A model generated the notes under the pieces. That model made no database searches. It worked only from the letters and a program-made list of their open reading frames with translations, and had not been told where the DNA came from. This document shows, piece after piece, positions 44,924 through 53,795 of a stretch of DNA of 64,000 nucleotides. A program made the position numbers and the translations under genes. Within the stretch, counting starts at the first letter, position 1, and the number at the start of each line of letters is the position of its first letter. The DNA comes from Saprospiraceae bacterium (GTDB lineage: Bacteria; Bacteroidota; Bacteroidia; Chitinophagales; Saprospiraceae). The stretch lies in assembly GCA_027488135.1 (NCBI GenBank), contig JAIYCH010000038.1:1-64000 (forward strand), in the 5' to 3' direction.

Positions 44924-44995
44924 TGGTCTCGACAGGAATCGAACCTGTATCTCGGGTTCCGGAGACCCACGTAGTATCCATTCTACTACGAGACC
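44924..44995 (-). tRNA. tRNA-Arg(CCG)
   Basis: 72 nt on the minus strand. The acceptor GGTCTCG pairs with CGAGACC; discriminator A; CCA not encoded. The anticodon loop CTCCGGA gives CCG. T-arm ACAGGTTCGATTCCTGT. Confidence 0.95.
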
Positions 44996-45008
44996 TTTAA
45001 TTATTTTG

Positions 45009-45016
45009 CAAATATA
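45009..45016 (-). promoter_or_regulatory. -7 element for tRNA-Arg(CCG)
   Basis: TATATTTG on the minus strand (45016-45009), an exact TAnnTTTG, 13 nt before the tRNA 5' end. No well-spaced TTG was recognised. Confidence 0.5.
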
Positions 45017-45186
45017 TTTTATTTTATCTATTTCCTGTGGATTACTGACATATTAATGAGGTTAAAAAATAAAATAGCGGTGTTTTTAGTCCTTTGGTAG
45101 AGTTATTTGGCACTTTGATTTAAAATAATTTGGATATTAGAATAAATATACTTGCTTTGTGTCATAAAATAAGTTAAACCAAAACT

Positions 45187-47979
45187 ATGTCAACAAACTT
45201 AAAATTAAGCCTGTTTTTTCTCACCCTCGGATTTCTATGTTGTGGAAATCTTTCCGCGCAAAATATAGGTAAATTAAGCGGAGTAGTCTCTGATTCAACA
45301 GGGGGACCGCTAAGCTCCGCTACGGTGATGTTACTTAAAAAAACAGATTCTACGCTCGTTGAATTCGCCCTTTCTGAAAATGACGGTCGCTTTAAATTTG
45401 AAAAAGTTAGCTTAGGCGATTTCTTATTGAATATTACCTATCTGGGATATACATCCTATTACACACCGGTATCATTTTCTGCTTCGAGCCCTTCAGTGGA
45501 TTTAGGTAAAGTGTCCTTAGAGTCACAAAGCACATTACTCAATGAAATTACGGTGGAAGGGGAACGGAATCCTATGACCATTAAAAAAGATACGGTGGAA
45601 TATAATTCTGCCGCTTTCCAAGTTCAACCCAACGCCAATGTGGAGGAACTATTGAAGAAATTACCCGGCGTTCAGGTTGATAGATCTGGTAATGTTCAGG
45701 CTCAAGGTGAAACTGTTAACAGAATTTTAGTGGACGGCAAAGAATTTTTCGGCCGTGATCCTAAAATGGCCACTAAAAACTTACCCGCCAGTGCCATAGA
45801 TAAAATTCAGGTTTTTGATAAAAAATCAGACCAGGCTGAATTTACCGGCGTCGATGACGGGCAAAGAGAAAAAACCATTAATCTTACACTGAAAGAAGAT
45901 AGTCGAAAAGGTAGTTTTGGTAACTTAAATGGAGGTGTTGGGTCCGAGGGAAGATTTCAAGGGAAAGCAAGTCTCAATAAATTTGGTTCCAAGGAAAAGA
46001 TTTCTTTTATCGGTATGGCTAATAATATAAATAATCAGGGCTTCTCGTTCGAGGAATATGTTGGCTTTACTGGGGGTATGTCTCGAGGTGGTGGCGTTCA
46101 AATTGATGGAGATAGTCCTATAAATAATGGAAATAATACAGGCTTTACTAATACCTATTCTGGTGGATTAAATTATACCAATACTTTAAGTGAAAAAACA
46201 GAATTGAACGGTAGTTATTTCTATTCCCTGTTGGATAAGCAAACCGATAGAACGCTTTTCAGGGAAAATTTCCTTGCCGACAGAACCTTTTACAATACCG
46301 AAGATAGTAAGCAGAATAGCCAAAACCAAAGCCACAGACTCAATGTGGTTTTAGATCATAAACTCGATTCTTTCCAATCTATTAAATTAACTTCCAGGGT
46401 TACTTTCAGAGGTAGTAATACCTTTTACGAAGGTGAAACGGAAACACTTAATGCCGATTATTCTCCATCTAACAGTAATATTCGCACAAATACCAGCGAG
46501 GGTAGTGCCAGTCAGCTCACTAACGATTTACTATACAGAAGAAAATTATCAAAACCAGGAAGAAGCTATTCCGCCAATTTTTCATTCAATCTGAATAATG
46601 ACGGGAATTTTGGTGAAAATTTATCGGAAAATACCTTTTTTAAGGCAGGAAAAAGTAGAATTGACACTATAAAGCAAAGATTTACCCAAGATAATGAAAG
46701 AATTACTTACGGCGTTAGGATTTCCTACACAGAACCTTTGTTTAAAAGGCAGTACCTGGAAATGAATTATGATTATCGTCATAATGATAATAATCAATTT
46801 CGGGAAGTGTATGATCTGGCCTTTGGCCTTAATCCTTTCGAAAAATTTAATTCCCAACTAAGTAACAAATATACTACCGATTATGATTACCATAGAGGTG
46901 GTGGAAACTATCGATTTTCTGGCGAAAAATTTAATCTTACCGCAGGAGCCAGTGTACAATATTCTTTATTAACCGGCGAACTTATCCTCACAGAACAGAC
47001 GATTGAAAAAAAATACACCAACATTTTACCAGCAGTAAGAATGCGTTGGGAAGTTGGAAAAGGTAAAAATTTATCTGCAGACTATTCTACCAATGTCAGA
47101 GAACCTTCTTTGACTCAACTTCAACCGTTAGTTGACAATAGCAATCCTTTGAATATATACGTCGGTAATCCAGATTTGAGACCTGAATATAGCCACAACA
47201 TGGGCGTAAGATTCTTTAGTTTCAATCAGTTTTCAATGACTAATCTTTTCATATTTTCAAACATAGGATATACGCAAAATAAAATCAGGAATACGCAGGT
47301 TATTGATGATCGATATATCACCACTACCCGTCCAGAAAACGTAGCCAACGACTTAAATATATCGACCCGTGCCAATTTTGGCACGCGCATCAAGCCGTTG
47401 AAATTAAGAATCAACAGCAATGCAGGAATCAATAGGAACAAAGGATTGACCTATATCAATGGTGCGTTGAGCAGCACTCTTTCCACCAGTATGTCCGGAG
47501 GAATCTCCATTGAAAATCAGAAAAAGGACTTATTTGACTGGCAAATTGGCATGGACTGGAGTAATTCAAACACCTCTTATTCGATTGCCACACAAAATGC
47601 GAGATCGTTTAGCGTAAAGACTTATACTGCCAGTATAAATGTTCCTTTATTCAAAAAAGCCATTAATCTTTCTTCCAATTTGGATTATGAAATATATACA
47701 GGTTTAAGCGCTGGCTTTAATCAGGCTATTCCTATCTGGAATTCAGGACTTTCCGTGTTCGTTTTAAAAGATAAACGCGGTGAACTAAAACTTGCGGCCA
47801 TCGACATGTTGAATAAGAATACTGGCATCAGTCGTAATGCCGATTTCAATTATACATCAGATGAACAAATCAGATCTTTAGGAAGGTATTTCATGTTGAG
47901 CTTCACTTATACATTAAAAGGTATGGGCGGAAATCAAATGGGCATGCCAGCGGGAGGAATGCGTATGTTTATGAGATAA
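45187..47979 (+). CDS. TonB-dependent receptor-like outer-membrane barrel protein
   Basis: 930 residues with a signal peptide (about 1-24, ending SAQ). A carboxypeptidase-regulatory-like domain covers about 28-120 ('KLSGVVSDSTGGPLSSATV', 'LLNITYLGYTSYYTPV'). The plug covers about 125-235 ('ANVEELLKKLPGVQVDRSG', 'NRILVDGKEFFGRDPKMA'). The large barrel is of the OMP_b-brl_3 type. The C-terminus is Gly/Met-rich ('GGNQMGMPAGGMRMFMR'). These proteins often sit beside GLPGLI proteins, and one is encoded convergently just downstream. Ligand unknown. Confidence 0.9.
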   Translation: MSTNLKLSLFFLTLGFLCCGNLSAQNIGKLSGVVSDSTGGPLSSATVMLLKKTDSTLVEFALSENDGRFKFEKVSLGDFLLNITYLGYTSYYTPVSFSASSPSVDLGKVSLESQSTLLNEITVEGERNPMTIKKDTVEYNSAAFQVQPNANVEELLKKLPGVQVDRSGNVQAQGETVNRILVDGKEFFGRDPKMATKNLPASAIDKIQVFDKKSDQAEFTGVDDGQREKTINLTLKEDSRKGSFGNLNGGVGSEGRFQGKASLNKFGSKEKISFIGMANNINNQGFSFEEYVGFTGGMSRGGGVQIDGDSPINNGNNTGFTNTYSGGLNYTNTLSEKTELNGSYFYSLLDKQTDRTLFRENFLADRTFYNTEDSKQNSQNQSHRLNVVLDHKLDSFQSIKLTSRVTFRGSNTFYEGETETLNADYSPSNSNIRTNTSEGSASQLTNDLLYRRKLSKPGRSYSANFSFNLNNDGNFGENLSENTFFKAGKSRIDTIKQRFTQDNERITYGVRISYTEPLFKRQYLEMNYDYRHNDNNQFREVYDLAFGLNPFEKFNSQLSNKYTTDYDYHRGGGNYRFSGEKFNLTAGASVQYSLLTGELILTEQTIEKKYTNILPAVRMRWEVGKGKNLSADYSTNVREPSLTQLQPLVDNSNPLNIYVGNPDLRPEYSHNMGVRFFSFNQFSMTNLFIFSNIGYTQNKIRNTQVIDDRYITTTRPENVANDLNISTRANFGTRIKPLKLRINSNAGINRNKGLTYINGALSSTLSTSMSGGISIENQKKDLFDWQIGMDWSNSNTSYSIATQNARSFSVKTYTASINVPLFKKAINLSSNLDYEIYTGLSAGFNQAIPIWNSGLSVFVLKDKRGELKLAAIDMLNKNTGISRNADFNYTSDEQIRSLGRYFMLSFTYTLKGMGGNQMGMPAGGMRMFMR

Positions 47980-47995
47980 ATATATAAATCATCAT

Positions 47996-48036
47996 AAAAA
48001 AAAGCGTGCGAAACAATTTTTTCGCACGCTTTTTTT
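47996..48036. terminator. Strong bidirectional terminator
   Basis: AAAAGCGTGCGAAA pairs with TTTTCGCACGCTTTT around a 4-nt loop, with A/T runs on both sides. It lies between the convergent receptor and GLPGLI genes. Confidence 0.9.
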
Positions 48037-48070
48037 ATGGTAATAGGAAGATTTAAATATCAATCAAAAT

Positions 48071-48844
48071 TTAATTTCGTGGAGCGCCCATCCTTATTTG
48101 GAAGCCACCTTGTCCGTTAGCCCCCATTTCTTTCATTCTTTCCGCCACAATCGCATTGTATTCTTTACGCGTAACCGCTTTACCCTTGTCAGGCTCTATA
48201 ATTCCTGCCGATAAAGCAGGGTCCATGGTAATTTCCTTTGCAATTAAGGTTTGAGCTCCTTCATTAATATCGACCATAATAACCAGGCCAGGAAGTCCGG
48301 CGAAAGTTTGTGGCCCTGCACTAATTGGAATGGTTGGTGTAAAATAAGCTTTTATACGACGTTCTCTGCCCATCACAGAATCTTGATAAGACGCGCCAAT
48401 AGCAAGATATCCATTAATCATTTTCTGTTCCCCTGTAATTTTCCAAGCCATTTTTTCCGTTTCATCAGAAATAAGAAAGGTCTTATCCATGAAATCGGTC
48501 TGCTCAATGGAACGTTTTTCCTTTAAGTTTCTAAATACTACATTTGCAGAACGACGCATCATAAATCTTCTCATCATTCCCTCTTGTTCTGTAGCTGCAG
48601 GAGGTGCTTCAGGTTGCTTCTCTGCATTTTTACAAAGAGACATGGTTTCATTGAAAAGCAATTCCAAATTTGACACCTGAAATTCAGGAACAAATTTTTT
48701 CATTTCTTCAGCTCTTTCAGGGGGTAAATTACGATGTATATTCACCGTAACTTCATAGATTATTCTCCCCCCTTTGCCTTGTGCTCCCAACATTAAAAAT
48801 GAAAACATTCCTATGGAAAGGAAGATCATTCTATACATTTTCAT
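48071..48844 (-). CDS. GLPGLI family secreted protein
   Basis: 257 residues from the ATG at 48844 (signal peptide MKMYRMIFLSIGMFSFLMLGAQ). The naming motif is present as 'TFAGLPGLVIMVDINEG', preceded by 'GRERRIKAYFTPTIPISAGP' and 'EKMAWKITGEQKMINGYLA'. GLPGLI proteins are envelope proteins of unknown function, commonly found with TonB-dependent receptors. This one faces such a receptor across a shared terminator. Confidence 0.9.
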   Translation of the reverse strand: MKMYRMIFLSIGMFSFLMLGAQGKGGRIIYEVTVNIHRNLPPERAEEMKKFVPEFQVSNLELLFNETMSLCKNAEKQPEAPPAATEQEGMMRRFMMRRSANVVFRNLKEKRSIEQTDFMDKTFLISDETEKMAWKITGEQKMINGYLAIGASYQDSVMGRERRIKAYFTPTIPISAGPQTFAGLPGLVIMVDINEGAQTLIAKEITMDPALSAGIIEPDKGKAVTRKEYNAIVAERMKEMGANGQGGFQIRMGAPRN

Positions 48845-49007
48845 ATTATCAAAATTTATTTGTGAAAAAAGTAGGCTATAATACATTCAATAACAGACAA
48901 TCAAAAAAATATTCTATCAAACCTAATAAATAATCTATGACTTTTAGAAATAATAGTTAAATTCATTTTTTAAACCTTAGAAAAATCACCAGTAACAACC
49001 GTTTAAT

Positions 49008-50324
49008 ATGGGACAAAAAAGTGAGGAACATCAGATTGGTTTTGGGCCAACCATTGCCCTTGTCATGGGAAATATGATTGGATCGGGCGTATTTTTTCTT
49101 CCGGCATCTTTGGCTGCTTACGGCGGTATAAGTATGTTTGGTTGGGCGCTTTCTGCCCTTGGAGCCATTGGATTAGCCCTTGTTTTTGCCGCTCTGAGCA
49201 AAAAATATCCAGGAACAACCGGCGGGCCTTACGTCTATACCAGAGAAGGATTTGGTCACTTTGCTGCCTTTTGGGTCGCATGGGGTTACTGGATTTCCGT
49301 TTGGTGTACCAATGCTGCCATAGCTGTTGCCTTAATTGGTTATTTAAGTCATTTCGTTCCAACTATTGGCGAACATCCCGTAGCTGCTATTTCAGCAGGT
49401 CTTAGTGTGATCTGGTTCTTAACCTGGGTGAATACCAAAGGGATTAAGACGGCCGGAACGGTCCAATTGGTTACTACCATCTTAAAGTTAACTCCCCTAT
49501 TAATGGTTTCCATCGTAGGCATATTTTATGTCAATATGGACTATTTTACGCCTTTGGTTCGTGGAGAAAATACCATTGGCGGGGCTTTGGCCGCAACGAC
49601 TACGTTAACGCTTTTCGCATTCCTTGGACTTGAATGCGCCACTATACCTGCTGCAAATGTGAAGGATCCAGAAAAAACAATTCCAAGAGCTACCATTTGG
49701 GGAACTTTGTTGACTGCCCTCGTTTATATGCTTGGAAGTTTTGCCGTTATGGGAATCATTCCTCCTGATGAATTAATACAGTCAAAAGCGCCTTTTGCAG
49801 ATGCCGCTACTAAAATATGGGGACCCTGGGCAGGAAATTTTGTCGCAGCTGGCGTTCTCATTTCTACTTTTGGCGCACTAAATGGCTGGATTCTCATACA
49901 AGGTCAAATTCCTTTAGCTGCCGCAAATGATAAAGTTTTTCCAGCTGTTTTTGGAAAGCAAAATAGTAAAGCTACCCCAGCAGTGGGTATCGTTTTGTCC
50001 AGCGTTTTAATCTCTATTTTATTGTTGATGAATTATACAAAAGGCTTAGTTAAAGCTTTTGAATTTATGATCTTATTGACAACGATTTGTGTATTAATTC
50101 CTTATATTTTTTCATCCGCTACTTACGCTCTGACTATTTCTTTTAAAAAGAACCCTCGCTGGCTTATTCAATTATCTATCGCATTAGTTGCCTTCATTTA
50201 CTCTATGTATGCAATTATTGGTGCTGGTTATGAGTATGTTTACTGGGGTTTTATACTCCTCCTTTTAGGCATTCCAATATACATTTGGCTTATTAAAAGT
50301 AATCCTTCGCAACCTTTGAAATGA
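49008..50324 (+). CDS. APC-family amino-acid permease, AdiC-like
   Basis: 438 residues, 12 predicted membrane helices. The N-terminus 'IGFGPTIALVMGNMIGSGVF' holds the GSG substrate-binding unwound helix of APC transporters. 'GGPYVYTREGFGHFAAFWVAWGYW' and 'FLGLECATIPAANVKDPEKT' resemble arginine/agmatine and related basic amino-acid exchangers. Its stop overlaps the guanidino-hydrolase start by 4 bp. The pair probably imports an arginine-like substrate (possibly methylarginine) for hydrolysis (inference from context). Confidence 0.85.
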   Translation: MGQKSEEHQIGFGPTIALVMGNMIGSGVFFLPASLAAYGGISMFGWALSALGAIGLALVFAALSKKYPGTTGGPYVYTREGFGHFAAFWVAWGYWISVWCTNAAIAVALIGYLSHFVPTIGEHPVAAISAGLSVIWFLTWVNTKGIKTAGTVQLVTTILKLTPLLMVSIVGIFYVNMDYFTPLVRGENTIGGALAATTTLTLFAFLGLECATIPAANVKDPEKTIPRATIWGTLLTALVYMLGSFAVMGIIPPDELIQSKAPFADAATKIWGPWAGNFVAAGVLISTFGALNGWILIQGQIPLAAANDKVFPAVFGKQNSKATPAVGIVLSSVLISILLLMNYTKGLVKAFEFMILLTTICVLIPYIFSSATYALTISFKKNPRWLIQLSIALVAFIYSMYAIIGAGYEYVYWGFILLLLGIPIYIWLIKSNPSQPLK

Positions 50325-51199
50325 GAGAGACCTGTCATAGTGAATATGGAAAAATAAAATCCATCCTGTTGCATCAGGCAAAAAATAGTTTTGTCAGTGA
50401 CGCTAATATTCAGGAGCAATGGCAAATGTTGAATTATCTGTCTGCACCAGAGTACCCTCTTGCGCTGAAGGAATATGATTATTTCCAAAGCTTACTAGAA
50501 CAAACGGGCGCAACTATTTTCACCTTGCCAACCTCAGATAAAACCAATATGGATGCCATTTATTGCCGGGACACCTCACTGGCTACCGATTTTGGCTTAA
50601 TTATTGGAAATATGGGCAAAGCAGCAAGGAAAAATGAAAATATCGAGGTTGCTATGGCCGCTCAATCCCTTGGATTGGATATTTTGGGTGAAATCAAATC
50701 CCCAGGTACCCTGGAAGGAGGTGATGTAGCCTGGATAGACGAAAAAACCCTGGCCGTAGGACATTCCTACAGGACCAATGAGGAAGGAATCAGACAATTA
50801 AAAGCATTTTTGAATCCAAAAGGAATTGAAGTACTTGTTTTTTCCCTTCCTCATTATAAAGGTCCAGATGATGTTTTTCATCTGATGTCTATCTTTAGTC
50901 CGGTAAATAAATCCGTCGCTGTTGTTTTTTCTCCTCTCATGCCTATTTCTCTTCGAAATACTTTACTGGAGAGAAAATTCACCCTCGTAGAGGTTCCCGA
51001 TGAAGAATGGGATAGCATGGGATGTAACGTTTTAGCTATCGCACCTGGCAAATGTTTGCTGGTGGAGGGAAATCCTATTACAAAAGAAAGGCTGGAAAAA
51101 GCGGGTTGCGAGGTTATTGCCTTCCCTGGAAAAGCTATTTGTTTGCCCGGAGGAGGTGGACCAACTTGTTTAACGCGACCTTTAATCAGAGAAATTTAA
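50321..51199 (+). CDS. Guanidino-group hydrolase (arginine deiminase/DDAH superfamily)
   Basis: 292 residues. Guanidine-modifying fold with 'MDAIYCRDTSL' (Asp84), 'GTLEGGDVAWID' (Glu132), 'DVFHLMSIFS' (His187) and the nucleophile in 'GGGPTCLTRPL' (Cys283). This is the full catalytic set of DDAH and arginine deiminase-type enzymes. The length fits DDAH or short deiminases better than bacterial ArcA (about 400 residues). It probably releases citrulline plus ammonia or a methylamine. No ornithine carbamoyltransferase or carbamate kinase gene follows. ATGA overlap with the permease. Confidence 0.85.
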   Translation: MRETCHSEYGKIKSILLHQAKNSFVSDANIQEQWQMLNYLSAPEYPLALKEYDYFQSLLEQTGATIFTLPTSDKTNMDAIYCRDTSLATDFGLIIGNMGKAARKNENIEVAMAAQSLGLDILGEIKSPGTLEGGDVAWIDEKTLAVGHSYRTNEEGIRQLKAFLNPKGIEVLVFSLPHYKGPDDVFHLMSIFSPVNKSVAVVFSPLMPISLRNTLLERKFTLVEVPDEEWDSMGCNVLAIAPGKCLLVEGNPITKERLEKAGCEVIAFPGKAICLPGGGGPTCLTRPLIREI

Positions 51200-51214
51200 A
51201 ATACGCCAACACCT

Positions 51215-52027
51215 ATGAAAACATCCTCTCCTTTTAACATAGCCTTATTATTTATTTGTATATCCACTACCTTGTTTTTTAGCGGTTGCGCAAGTTTAAA
51301 AAACCGCGGAGAATCATCATCGTGGCATTCTTTATTTAATGGAAAGGATATCAATGACTGGACGGTAAAAATACATCATCATGAGGTGGGTGATAATTAT
51401 GGGCAAACTTTTCGGGTGGAAGACAAGATGATTCGGGTCAGATATGACCAGTACGATACCTTTAACAACAGATATGGTCACCTTTATCATAATACCCCTT
51501 ATGCTCATTTTCATTTAAAAATGGAGTACCGGTTTGCGGAACCCTGGCGAAAAGATGCCCCAGGATATACAGAGTTAAACAGTGGTATTATGTTTCATTC
51601 ACAGGATCCACGGACTATGAGAAAGGAGCAAGACTGGCCTATCAGCGTGGAAATGCAGTTCTTAGCCCAACTAGCCGATGGAAAACCGCGACCCACCGGT
51701 AATATGTGTTCTCCTGGGACTGATGTGGTGTATAACGGAAAAATAGATCCCCGTCATTGTATCAATTCAAGCTCTAAAACTTATCCAAAAGACGAATGGA
51801 TAAAAGCGGAATTAATCGTACGAGGCAGTGAAATGGTGACCCATATCATTAACGGAGATACCGTTTTGAGATATACAAACCCACAAATAGGAGGTGGCGT
51901 AGCCAATAATTACGATCCAGAAATAAAAATAGATGGTAAATTGCTGGACAGCGGGTTCATTGCCTTGCAAAGTGAGGGGCAACCCATTGATTTCCGGAAT
52001 ATAAGGATAAGGAGACTGGAAAGGTAG
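51215..52027 (+). CDS. DUF1080 (3-keto-disaccharide hydrolase-like) lipoprotein
   Basis: 270 residues. Lipoprotein signal with lipobox 'LFFSGC' (Cys about 25). Typical family stretches are 'SLFNGKDINDWTVKI', 'GHLYHNTPYAHFHLKMEYRF', 'LNSGIMFHSQDP', 'WPISVEMQFL' and 'GFIALQSEGQPIDFRNIRI'. The fold is a concanavalin-like jelly roll. Some DUF1080 members cleave 3-keto glycosides. Starts 15 bp after the deiminase gene, but the function seems unrelated. Confidence 0.85.
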   Translation: MKTSSPFNIALLFICISTTLFFSGCASLKNRGESSSWHSLFNGKDINDWTVKIHHHEVGDNYGQTFRVEDKMIRVRYDQYDTFNNRYGHLYHNTPYAHFHLKMEYRFAEPWRKDAPGYTELNSGIMFHSQDPRTMRKEQDWPISVEMQFLAQLADGKPRPTGNMCSPGTDVVYNGKIDPRHCINSSSKTYPKDEWIKAELIVRGSEMVTHIINGDTVLRYTNPQIGGGVANNYDPEIKIDGKLLDSGFIALQSEGQPIDFRNIRIRRLER

Positions 52028-52100
52028 GGTAAACCGACGGTGGAGTGTTAAGAATATGACAGGGCTAAGCCCATGTTATATAGAAGTTTACCCTTTTTAT

Positions 52101-52170
52101 GCCTGACCACTGGGGGGTCAAATGTCAATTGTGACTATTATGCCCTTGGCGGCACAAATTCCCCAATAAA
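52101..52170. repeat. Second site of the compound repeat
   Basis: Palindrome-like TGACCACTGGGGGGTCA (52104-52120) followed by one unit TGCCCTTGGCGGCACAAATTC (52141-). This unit differs from the one at 42812-42846 at only a few positions over 29 bp. The rest of 52028-52334 holds no gene. Confidence 0.65.
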
Positions 52171-52274
52171 ACCTATTGTAAAAAATCTAATATCCATAAG
52201 GCATAATATTAGAAAACCATGTATTTTTTTTCTTTGCCATCGCAAAAGACTAATAGCCCAATATATAAAGAAGT

Positions 52275-52316
52275 AAAAAAAAGAGGCTATCTTTTAAACA
52301 GCCTCCTCTTTTTAAA
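52275..52316 (-). terminator. Terminator of the coiled-coil protein gene
   Basis: AAAAAGAGGCT pairs with AGCCTC-CTC-TTTTT (3-nt bulge). The loop begins ATCTTTT, as in the terminator at 42914-42955. It lies 19 bp after the minus-strand stop. Confidence 0.65.
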
Positions 52317-52334
52317 ATATTTCGTAAGAAAGAT

Positions 52335-53696
52335 TTAGTCCTTTTTTTCCTCTTCCTCCTCCTTTTTTTCTTCCTCCTTTTTCTCTGTTTCCTCCTCCTC
52401 TTTCTTATCGTTCCAAATCTCTTTTATCTCATCTATTTTGTCTTCGATACGATCTTCGACCACCTCAGATACTGCTTTAACCGTATCAACCATATCTGTG
52501 ATGGAATCGCCAAGAATGGCAGCTGCAGCACCAAATAATGAATCTTTAGATTTCTCACGTGCAGCATTGGCAGCAGCTATTTCGCCGGCGATTTTCTCTT
52601 GCGCTGCTTTTTTAGCATCCTCTTTAAGGATTTCGTCCGCCTTTCTCTTCTCTTTTTCCTGAAGTTGCTCCATTTTACGGTCTAATTCCGTTTTTGTAGC
52701 ATACATTTCAGCTAGTTTCTCTTTTTTGGAGCGAACGCGTTCTTCAATCATGGCCACTTTTGCCTGTCTGATTTGCGCTTCGAGCTGACCGAAAGAAGTA
52801 TTAACTTTTCCATTTTGGAAATTTAATTCCTCGATATCGCGACCCACAGAACTTTCCATTTTATCGATAGCGGCCATCAAACCTTCATACCTTTTTTGGA
52901 TTCTAACCAAAGGATTATTATCTTCAGCCGTTTCAGGACCGAATCTTTTTTCCTTTAAAACTTTGAAGGTGGCGTCTAATTTATCCCAAATCTTATTTCT
53001 ATGGTCTCTGTTTAATTTGACCTCTCTGATTTTTTTCTGAATATCTTTTAATTCATCAAAGAGAGGTTGTAAACGAATGCCTTCGCGAACTTTATTTTCA
53101 ATATCACCTAACTTAGCTACGATATCTTCATACAACGTTTTTGAGGTACGATCAAATTCCTCGTCCAGTTTTCCGCGCAGATCTTTCAATTTACCGAACA
53201 ACTCATTTGTTTCTTGTCTCAGGTGTTCACTGTGTTCTCTAAAAAGACTTTTATCACGAGCTTGTTCCTGGACACGATCCCAAAAACTTTTCAGCTCATC
53301 CCACATATTTTTATCAAAATTCAGGGCACGCTCCACTTTATCTTTAAACTCATTTAGCTCTGACTGATAAGAACGGAAGAGTCTTGAGGAGAGAATAGAA
53401 AAATTCCATTCTGCCTGCGCTCTGGTAACGAGATCCATTTTTTCAGCGGTAATGCCTTTTGGCAAAATACTACCTGTAACTGTTAATTCTAAGAGTGTTG
53501 AAGTGAACCCTTCAGGAAAGTCAACCGTTTTGCCATCTCTCCAATCTTTAGTCAGCGTTTGGTTAAACTCTTCAGAGACCAACGCTTCTGGAAAGGAAAT
53601 GACATTAACTTTACCCTCTTCTGCTAATAACTCCAGAGCGAGAAGCAATTTCTCTGAATTTTCATTTTTACCCCAAAAAACAATTCTATTCTTCAT
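52335..53696 (-). CDS. Cytosolic coiled-coil protein with Lys/Glu tail, unknown function
   Basis: 453 residues, no signal or membrane segment. A small N-terminal alpha/beta domain ('IVFWGKNENSEKLLLALELL', 'VISFPEALVSEEF') is followed by long heptad-rich helices (about 110-390). A segment 'AAAAILGDSITDMVDTV' comes next, then a tail of almost pure Lys/Glu (last about 30 residues, EEKKEEEEEKKD). Many internal Trp-Asp positions (WDELKSFWDRV) recur. No family recognised. It may be a scaffold or stress-related protein. Monocistronic with its own terminator. Confidence 0.7.
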   Translation of the reverse strand: MKNRIVFWGKNENSEKLLLALELLAEEGKVNVISFPEALVSEEFNQTLTKDWRDGKTVDFPEGFTSTLLELTVTGSILPKGITAEKMDLVTRAQAEWNFSILSSRLFRSYQSELNEFKDKVERALNFDKNMWDELKSFWDRVQEQARDKSLFREHSEHLRQETNELFGKLKDLRGKLDEEFDRTSKTLYEDIVAKLGDIENKVREGIRLQPLFDELKDIQKKIREVKLNRDHRNKIWDKLDATFKVLKEKRFGPETAEDNNPLVRIQKRYEGLMAAIDKMESSVGRDIEELNFQNGKVNTSFGQLEAQIRQAKVAMIEERVRSKKEKLAEMYATKTELDRKMEQLQEKEKRKADEILKEDAKKAAQEKIAGEIAAANAAREKSKDSLFGAAAAILGDSITDMVDTVKAVSEVVEDRIEDKIDEIKEIWNDKKEEEETEKKEEEKKEEEEEKKD

Positions 53697-53795
53697 GATG
53701 TGTACCAGTTTTCTGAATCTAAACTAAAGTGAGTATGAATAATGCTTAAAAATACAATAAGTTCATTAAAAACAACCATTCTGTAATGTAAAAGG

